Below are positions 56,801 to 64,000 of a stretch of 64,000 nt of DNA, one piece after another. Each line of letters starts with the position of its first letter. Positions within the stretch are counted from its first letter, which is position 1. The notes beneath the pieces are model-generated. The model did no database searches, was not told the origin of the DNA, and saw only the letters and a program-made list of their open reading frames with translations. The stretch is from Siderastrea radians (taxonomy: Eukaryota; Cnidaria; Anthozoa; Scleractinia; Rhizangiidae): NCBI GenBank assembly GCA_964017195.1, contig OZ024890.1, forward strand, positions 20,531,701 to 20,595,700, written 5' to 3'. The position numbers were made by a program, and so were the translations under genes.

Positions 56801-59800
56801 AATCAACGGCTAGCATCGGCATTCTGCGAAAGGTCCCATGATTCCTTCTTCATATCTTGGAAGGATTTTTTTATTCTTTATTTTATTAGCTTTGAAATGA
56901 TGTATAGTTATTCAAGGCTTATAAAAACACTGGACATTATTTATACACTTAATGTCATGAAGAGTACATTTTGCATTTATAGGTAGCTACATGGACTGTC
57001 ACACAACGCTTCTCACCTGCCGCGAAAGCTGCAATCATAGAAAATCTGCAAAAATCGTAGAACATGCTGGGTAATTCTTGGACACCTTGGATAATGTTTG
57101 GTATTGTCGGAAAGTGCCTCTTACAATACGAGCACCTTACCCCTTTGTAAGTTGCGCCAGTGAGCGGTCCTCAACAAACAATCGGGGCCACTTCCGGTTA
57201 AAAGATATCGTAAAATATCGAATGCTAAAGTTTTTAAAAGAACGGCCTTTATTAACGTCTGAATGCTTTTCACTAATTATTCTCCTCTCGCGGGACCGAC
57301 CTTTCTACCATATAAAAAGGTATAAGGATAGTGATATTATTAACCCCTTCTTGCTAATTTTAGCCCATTGTAGCTTTTTGTAGGTCATTGTAGCTCATTG
57401 TAGGTCGTTCAAGCCCATTGTAGATCATTGTATCTCATTGTAGCTCATTGTAGGTCATTGTGGTTGATCGTTGTAGGTCATTGTAGGTCATTGTAGCTCA
57501 TTGTAGACCATTGTAGCTCATTGTAGGTCATTGTAGTTCATTGTAGGTCATTGTAGCTCATTGTAGCTCATTCCTTCTTTTAGTAACTATGCAGTAACTT
57601 GTCAATGTCAAAATGGTGCAACAAAAATGCAAGACAATTGTAACACTGCATTAGTCCAACCCTCATGTTTCTCTACTTTGGTATCTTGACGTTGTCACTG
57701 AATGGAGTGATGCATGAAGTTCATGAGCAGCAGATAATCAGCGGCTTCTTACAGTGCCAACACATAAACTTTTAACAATGAATGGTTTAAATTTGTATTC
57801 ACGCTATTATGTTTTAGATACTCTGGACATCCTACCTGTTCATGTTCACAAGCAATATGTAAAGCAGTGTTTCCAATTAGGTCTTGTTTGTTGATCTAAA
57901 TGACACAGGAAAGTAAGAAAAGGTTTTCAGCAATACATGTAATGGCATTGGTCTTCAAGTAGCCGGTTCACTGATGTTAAGCTGATATAAATAAAGCAGA
58001 GATGAGATGTGAGGCGTAGAAAGATGACTGGGGTCTCTGCAAAAGAGGGAATCCTCTTTGGTTAATTATTAATGATCTAAGTTAAAATAAAGAGAATTGT
58101 GACTTTGATGATGGTAGGTTGGATAGGCTTGACTTCGAACAGTTCGAACAGAGGTTCAAATATTAATTAATAAGTTAGCATGGCTTCAGTATCAAGATGT
58201 ATTGAGAGGGCATTTTATGTACTAATACGTAATAGCATGGCTTATGTATCAAGATGTATTAAGAGGGCATTTCATGTACTAATACATCAAACACTAGAAA
58301 GAATGAAGGTGCCAGAGAAATACTCTTCTCTTCTAGTTGATAGAGATGCAGAAAACCTTAAATACAAACAATTACTGGGAAATTTTCTGGGACTTGAATG
58401 CATGAAGAGTCAAGCCAGTCGCTGCAATGAAATGATATTGGTGGACACGTCCACCAGGAAGCAAAGTACACCTTGTTTTTGAAAGGCAATAATATATTTA
58501 CCTCTGCTCCATGCTGTAGAAGAACTCTGGCAGCATCAACAGAGCTGTACTCAGCTGCACCATGAAGAGGGATACCCTACATGTACAAGATTTATTGAAA
58601 TGTGACATCTATAGAGTACATCGTATCATACTGCAGGTAACTTTACAACAAAGATGAGGCACAATTCTGAACTTTTGTAAAATTAACGAATCAACTCATC
58701 ACATGAGATAGGACTTTTAAAATTACCCTGAAGTTTGTACGCCCTTTCTAAGACTATTGTCTGTGACCAATCCAATGAATTTCAGCAAGTCAATTGGCTC
58801 ATCTATGTCGGTGCCTACAACCCCTGGCCATTAGTCTTGGGACACTTTACTCAAATCACATCTCATAGGTGTCATTTGGAAAATACTCTTGCCTCGCCCC
58901 CCTTCCCCCGTACAAAGTTGAAGTCGGGTTTTGAAACTGATGACTGTTCTTCAACATTGTTTGGGGAGGTGAGGAGGGGCACAGATAGTCATAAAACGTG
59001 TGAAAGACTTCTAATTACAGTGGGGGTTAGATTTGCTTACTTCTCATTGAAATATTACCAAGTGTCCCAAGGTCTAATGACCAGGATTGTAGCTTCAGTT
59101 TCTGTAACATGAAGTGACTAGGTACATTACAGAAAACTACTCTCCCTGGGTGGACTGTGCTGGACCATCACAGGATTACCCTCCACCAAGCCCCTGTTAG
59201 GACTTTGAATTAGTTTGCTGGTACCTATTGGGTACCCTGGGTGAAGAAAAGCAGTGTGGATCAGTTTCTTGCCTACAGGAACATGTTGATGCCAGACACC
59301 AGGACTCAACCACCGAATTTCATGTGACAAGTCTTCCAAAGACTACTGGACCACTACACCTCCAAACAACTATAAAGACAACTTTTGTTTTCTTTTGCTT
59401 TATTTGTTTGTTTTTTGTTTTCTCCTTCTTGTAAGCTAACCACATATGTTAAACTATTATTATCCAATGTCATGATCCTTAATGTGGTAAACCTACACAT
59501 TTTAACATGATTTCTCTAGATCAAGGTGAGTCTCATTTCTTTAACAGTTGAATGGCTTGTATACTAACAATCCATAAGACAAACATTCATACCTGCAATA
59601 TTTCATCCTTGATGTTTGGATCAAGTTTTCCTTCAGTCAGCAGGTAGGTTACTACCTAGAGAGGTTACAAAATTTTAAAAAATCAATTCAAAGTAGATCA
59701 CAAAATAAAGAATTGTCATGAAACTTTTCAAAACAGTTGATTTTTTAGTACTACTATCATTACCAGTCTGAAATACCACTAATTGATCAATCGGTCTATA

Positions 59801-62713
59801 CCTTTGTAGCATTTCTCTCTGCTCCAAGATGAAGAATTGTCTTATTGTCTTGAAATCGAGTGAACCTGATGTTCTTTTCCTCACGGAGATGTTTTACCTG
59901 AAACAACAGAACACCGTGCAATTTAAGGTGATTCCATCGAAATAGAAGGAATATTCAAAAACTCTAAGACTTGGTCTAACAGGTAATTATGTTCCGAACA
60001 TTTCAAAAATGCAATAAAAAATAGGGGTCACCGAGCTTGTTTTGGCACAAAATGGATAGCCCTAACTATACGACCCGCAAGGTTTTCCTAGGAGACCCTA
60101 GTAATCAGAAATGAGAACCATAATTTCTTAAAAAGTCATAACTTGTATTGAAATATTGGAGTTACCACCAGGGTTAATTATGTCCTTGACAGTCACTCTT
60201 GAAAGGGACTATGTCACTTGTTTTTAGTATTACTTACAAAAACTAAAACATAATACAAGCAGGGTTTCAATAAAATTTGAAGTAGGCAGCTGGTTTGAGT
60301 GGAGTAGCCAACTGTATCAACAAGGTTTGAAAGAAATCTTTCTTTAATTACTTCAATTAGGGAAAATAGTAGCCAACTTTTTTAAGCGAATCTGCAGACG
60401 CTTTTCGTCGGTCCCCTGTGCTTATTGAAACCCCTGACAAGACACATTGAAATCGAAGAAGACCCAAATGTAATAGGTCAATGTCATTTTAGAATATTGC
60501 ACTAGTTTTCTGAAACTATAAAGAAATCTCTTTGGCTATGGATGGCTAGGATGGAAATGGATTGCAGCTTGGAAAAATCTTCTTGGAAATATTGCTCAAA
60601 CCTGATTGTGGTTTTTGCTACCTTTAAGAAAATCACTGTCTGTCTTCCTCTTGGTGTTCTTGGAGTGCATTGCAATTGTGTAGGAGAAAAGGTACCTACT
60701 TAGTTCCAATTTTAGCACAGTTTTGACCCAAACAGTAAATTTAAAATACCCATGACGTAGCCACATTAGAGATAGGGCTGGCTCACTTTGCAGTCTGATT
60801 TGCACAACCAGCTGAGTCAACTAGGCACCAGAGGCCCGTTTCTCTAAAGTCTCAGTAAGTATTCGGGCCCGGATCTATATTTTAAAATCAAAATCTACGG
60901 AATGGTGGTGTAGCTTTTAGCCTGCAAACCAGCTCGACTTGTTTCGTCAACTTAGAATTTTATTTCTTAGCTTTAAAAACCAACAAAATTTGAATCTTTG
61001 ACCCATTGGCACCCGGCAAGCTTCAAAAAAATGGTACTTCCAAGCACCAAATGGCCTTTTTTAGCCCTGTTTGATCCAGTTTAGTCCCAATCCTCACGAA
61101 AAGTGCTTTCTAGCATGAAACGTTGGTGTTTCTTTTGGTATCAGGACATTTTCTAGCATTTTGAGTTGGGGCATGTGCACAATTTAAAGTATTTTTTACG
61201 CGAAAAAACTCCCCCGTCTACAGCTCTTCGAGATTTAGCGCACAATCCTGTTGCTTTTCGTTCTCATTTCGATTTTCGCTTTTTCCTATCGAGTTGGCCA
61301 TACGACCACGGTTTCTGGTGATGAGAAAAGTTTGGCCTCAAAACTCATTTGAAAAGGGAAGAGTTGGCCAAAAGTAGCAGTCGGTGGGAAGGCCATGATT
61401 TTCTTGTGTTTTTGAGGTAAAAGTTCCTTGGTTTCCTGGCTGTTTCTCAGGATTGCTTGATCCGATCACTGTCGTTCTGGCATCATTTATAAGATCTTTT
61501 TGCATTGCATTGACTGATTATCAAGTGGAACGAGACGCCTGCTCATTCAAGGGCGCATACGGGTGCAACGAGCAATTTTACGCTCATAAAACAGCTTTAT
61601 GGGCCTGAAAAGTTATCAGGACTTTCAAGAAACGGGCCCCAGTAACCTTTATATAATCAGGCTAAATTCTGATGATTTTGTTTCAATTACCACATCAATG
61701 TCATCCACTTTCACTGCCTCCCACAAATCCCAGTACTCATCTTCTGTTGCAAGGTCTGGTCCCTGACAAAACAACAACAACCAGGTAAAGAGCCATACAA
61801 ACTAACCTGCCACCATGCAGACAATGGCTGATCAAAATTTGTTTACTTCTACCTTGCCTATCATCAAGCTAAAACACTTCCTTCCTTGCCTTCATAAAAA
61901 GCTTTACTACGAGTCATTCAGTTCAGAAAAGGGATTTTCTGAAGGCATGAGTGGCAAGTGCTGGTTCATATTCATTTATTATCAGCTCAAACCTCTAGTA
62001 GAAAAAATAAAGCTGAGCATAATGATGGATTTTTATACTTTTAGGATATTTATGATAATACATAACTAGTAACAAAAACTGAATACCATATCATCTTATG
62101 ACATGTTGCTGTACATGTTATTTTAATTGGAAATTGATCCACACCAGTAAGACATATGACTTACAAGCTGTAAAGAATCATCCGTTCCTTGCTCAGGTGG
62201 AACAGCCTCATCTCCAACCTTTGAAGGGAGATCTTTACTGTTCTCTTCATGTGGCTCTTGACTGCCTTGTTCGTCACCTCCTTTAACCTGTTGAGCAGCT
62301 GTTACTTGGTTGGTTTGTTCTTCTTCTTTGACTTTCTTATCAGCTATTGCTTGCTGAGCTTGTGTGGCATCTCCTTGGATCTCTTCAATAACTGTTTCGT
62401 GGTTGATTTCTCCACCATCTCCTTTAGGTTTCTCATCTGCCATTTCTTGGTTGGCTTTTTTGTCATCTTCTTTGACTTGCTCTTCAGCTGTTGTTTTACT
62501 GTTCTTTAAGCTATCCTCAGTTTGGTGTGTTTCTGGACTAGCTGGTTTATCGGATAAAGAAGGGCTTTCTTCAACTTCTTTTTCTTTTGTGCTTTCTTCA
62601 CTCTCTTTAACAGTAAGGACTTCATTTTCTCCTTCGCCCGCCTCACTTGGTTGAGTGTCATAAGCAGGTGATTCAACTGGTGCTGTGTTGACATGTTTTC
62701 CATGAGCCTCATC
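53832..62713 (-). CDS. Ankyrin-repeat protein, 5' end not found
   Basis: Eight exons on the minus strand: 62713-62165, 61762-61691, 59897-59802, 59655-59593, 58576-58502, 57895-57836, 55273-55216, 53854-53832; phases close to 331 codons of product from the first exon found. The first is a 183-codon, Glu/Lys/Gln-rich, probably disordered segment. Next come DEYWDLWEAVKVDDIDV, then ankyrin-type repeats: NKTILHLGAERNATK, VVTYLLTEGKLDPN, IPLHGAAEYSSVDAARVLL, GNTALHIACEHE, MKTFLVAQGADTTVVNSDGQTPAL and a stop. Each repeat is split by introns. I do not recognise the orthologue. The first exon begins at an acceptor in phase 0, so a start exon must lie upstream, possibly beyond 64000. Likely a scaffold or binding protein by architecture only. 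Confidence 0.82.
55717..57589. mobile_element. Foldback element, ~400-bp arms with 10-bp tandem repeats
   Basis: The ends TAGTTACTAAAAGAAGGAA and its mirror bracket 1.87 kb. Inside the left end, 'tacaatgagc'/'tacaatgacc' 10-bp units run from 55750 to 55945; the mirror 'ttgtagctca' units run from 57360 to 57570. Deeper in, both arms share 'cttttaaccggaagtggcc', 'gttaatagtatcac' and 'gagaggagaataatt'. The 1-kb centre shows no transposase. It lies in an ankyrin-gene intron. The form resembles FB/Galileo-type elements. Confidence 0.85.
58157..58290 (+). repeat. Two-copy tandem duplication, ~66 bp
   Basis: The unit 'agcatggctt...atcaagatgtatt(g/a)agagggcattt...atgtactaatac' occurs twice. It opens a plus-strand frame (58180-58482) of 100 codons with two 18-residue repeats. 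No motif is recognised, and it lies in an intron of the minus-strand ankyrin gene, so I do not call a gene. Confidence 0.75.
60260..60436. mobile_element. MITE, 177 bp
   Basis: The ends CAGGGTTTCAATAA and TTATTGAAACCCCTG are inverted repeats, with ACAAG directly flanking both (60255-60259, 60437-60441). The CAGGG-type start resembles hAT families. Non-coding. Confidence 0.72.
60833..61638. mobile_element. TIR element, ~0.8 kb
   Basis: The ends 'ggcccgtttctctaaagtc' and 'gactttcaagaaacgggcc' form short inverted repeats. The interior is AT-rich with no recognisable protein. It lies in an ankyrin-gene intron and the superfamily is unclear. Confidence 0.55.
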
Positions 62714-62929
62714 CTATAGAAAGTGGAAAAACAACTTACCAAAAACACATCTGGACACAACCAAGTGAACCCAAACAAACTCGTTAACACAAATAAAAGC
62801 CATTAAGTAAAATGCAAGATCAACATTGGACGGACTAATTTTTTGTACTGTCTTCCACAAGATTAAAAGACGTATTTCATTGTCTATTTGTCAAATGTTG
62901 AAGAAGGTTTTCACCCAGCTAATGCAAGG

Positions 62930-63175
62930 AATCGAAGTGCAGAACAAAGACAGTTACACCTGTTTTTGTGTGGACTATTGTAAACTTAATGATGTATCCA
63001 TTTGCCCTCTCCCATATGAACAGCTAGGAAAACTGATTTGGTTCTCAGTCAGCAACAAAGAAGCACATTAAGCAGTTGACAAAATGAAGAAACATGGACT
63101 TATTAAACTATCCTCTAGCCCTTTGACCCATGTATGCATTGTACTGCTAAAAAACAATGTGGATTTTCTCTTTGT
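62930..63175 (+). pseudogene. Ty3/Gypsy reverse-transcriptase fossil, segments out of order
   Basis: A segment at about 62940-63025 encodes FCVDYCKLNDVS, the conserved RT motif normally reading FCVDYRKLN. Downstream, 63068-63160 encodes VDKMKKHGLIKLSSSP and VCIVLLKN, which in intact elements comes before that motif. The order is therefore reversed, by rearrangement or from two copies. Stops separate them. Confidence 0.5.
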
Positions 63176-63332
63176 TCAACTACAGCACCCCTCTCAAAAT
63201 GTTTTGCAAAAGAGAGCATAACAGGAGTAGAAAGGGAGTGACAGCTGGATCCACTTCCCTGTTTGGATGGAAGGGAGGGATGCAGCCTGTGAACAGGCTC
63301 CACAGTGAGGAAAAAGTTGGAGTTGAAGAGAT

Positions 63333-64000
63333 CAGGGTCTGAAATTAACTTTTTTATGTGGGCATCAAGTGGCGACTGAAATTTTTTTTTCTGTCGCCAG
63401 AATGAAAATTCTGGTCGCCAACAAGTGTCCGTAAAATTTTTGCTTTCCAGGGAAACACAAAAACACGAAGTTTTTAAAGACGTTTCTTCGCTTAAAACAT
63501 CTTACTCGTGAACGATCGCCAAGAGTCAGACTGTCATGTAAAAAGGCATTAAATGATCGTGTAGCTTACATTTTAGTTAAAAAGGAGTTTTTGTTAATAG
63601 ATAGCTCTCTTAGTTTGAAGACTGAACATAACGCCACCTCTTCTGACTGTAAAGCGTTCTCAAAAACTTGCAGAATGCCAGGAAACATGACGTTTCGTTG
63701 AATATTCAATGGCGAAAGGAAAGCACATGATTATGCAATGCGCCCACGGTATGGCCGTCAGATGAAACCGCTGAAAACATGGCAGCCGCTTAATGTCGAT
63801 TACAGTGCGTGGATTACAACTGTTGTGGAGGTCATTTAACAGGAATCTTACCTTCGTTTTTGATCTAAATTATTTTCTATGGAGATGGTTGATTAGAGAT
63901 TATTCGACAAGACAAGGGGTAAGCTTCTGCTGGAAATCAAAACGAAATGCTGGAAATCAAAAGCGAAATTAATTCCTTGAGCGGCGGCTCAAAACATTAA
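63333..64000 (+). mobile_element. hAT-like element, left end only (runs off the window)
   Basis: CAGGGTCTGAAATTAAC resembles the CAGGGCTTGAAATAA terminus of the element at 38251, and it is followed by inverted 'ctgtcgccag'/'ctggtcgcca' motifs. The right end lies outside the window, so target duplication and content cannot be checked. Confidence 0.45.

Larger units (their letters stand above)
62714..64000. other. Upstream side of the ankyrin gene; no start exon recognised
   Basis: No exon with an ATG and a phase-0 donor could be identified on the minus strand here. The stretch holds a Gypsy-like RT fossil (about 62930-63175) and the left end of a hAT-like element (from 63333). Confidence 0.45.

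Overview
This window looks like nuclear DNA of an early-branching animal, most probably an anthozoan cnidarian (stony-coral-like). All real genes are intron-rich and animal-type, and several match human orthologues almost exon for exon. The introns and intergenic DNA are AT-rich and packed with short inverted-repeat transposons, tRNA-derived SINEs, satellite arrays and long poly-G/poly-C runs. The phylum is inferred from the look of the genes and repeats, not from a search.

Layout. (1) 0.5-3.2 kb, plus strand: a spliced gene fusing an F-box to an E2 ubiquitin-conjugating fold whose catalytic cysteine is replaced by glycine. (2) 5.6-24.3 kb, minus strand: NDUFAF6, ten exons. Its sixth intron (about 11 kb) holds a 40-bp minisatellite split by a nest of retroelements: a BEL/Pao LTR element inside an R2/NeSL-like LINE, next to Gypsy-like remnants. 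(3) 25.3-35.3 kb, minus strand: DHODH, seven exons, its start codon being the last three bases of exon 1. (4) 36.9-44.8 kb, minus strand: WRNIP1, six exons, one intron using a GC-AG splice pair; that intron also carries a 376-bp perfect-geometry palindrome made of two head-to-head tRNA-like genes. (5) 45.0-49.9 kb, plus strand: SYS1, four exons, divergent from WRNIP1 across a 173-bp promoter with a CRE and a YY1-type start. (6) 53.8-62.7 kb, minus strand: an ankyrin-repeat protein with an acidic N-terminal exon; its first exon was not found.

The genes are not a pathway cluster. NDUFAF6 (complex I assembly) and DHODH (pyrimidine synthesis coupled to the ubiquinone pool) are both mitochondrial inner-membrane-linked; WRNIP1 acts at replication forks, SYS1 in Golgi traffic, and the F-box/E2 protein presumably in ubiquitin signalling.

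Exon borders were worked out by eye from splice sites, reading phase and remembered protein families. In every gene the phases close exactly, which is strong internal support. Non-gene DNA is dominated by elements flanked by TTAA, by hAT-like and Mutator-like MITEs, and by three long foldback elements whose arms carry tandem repeats.
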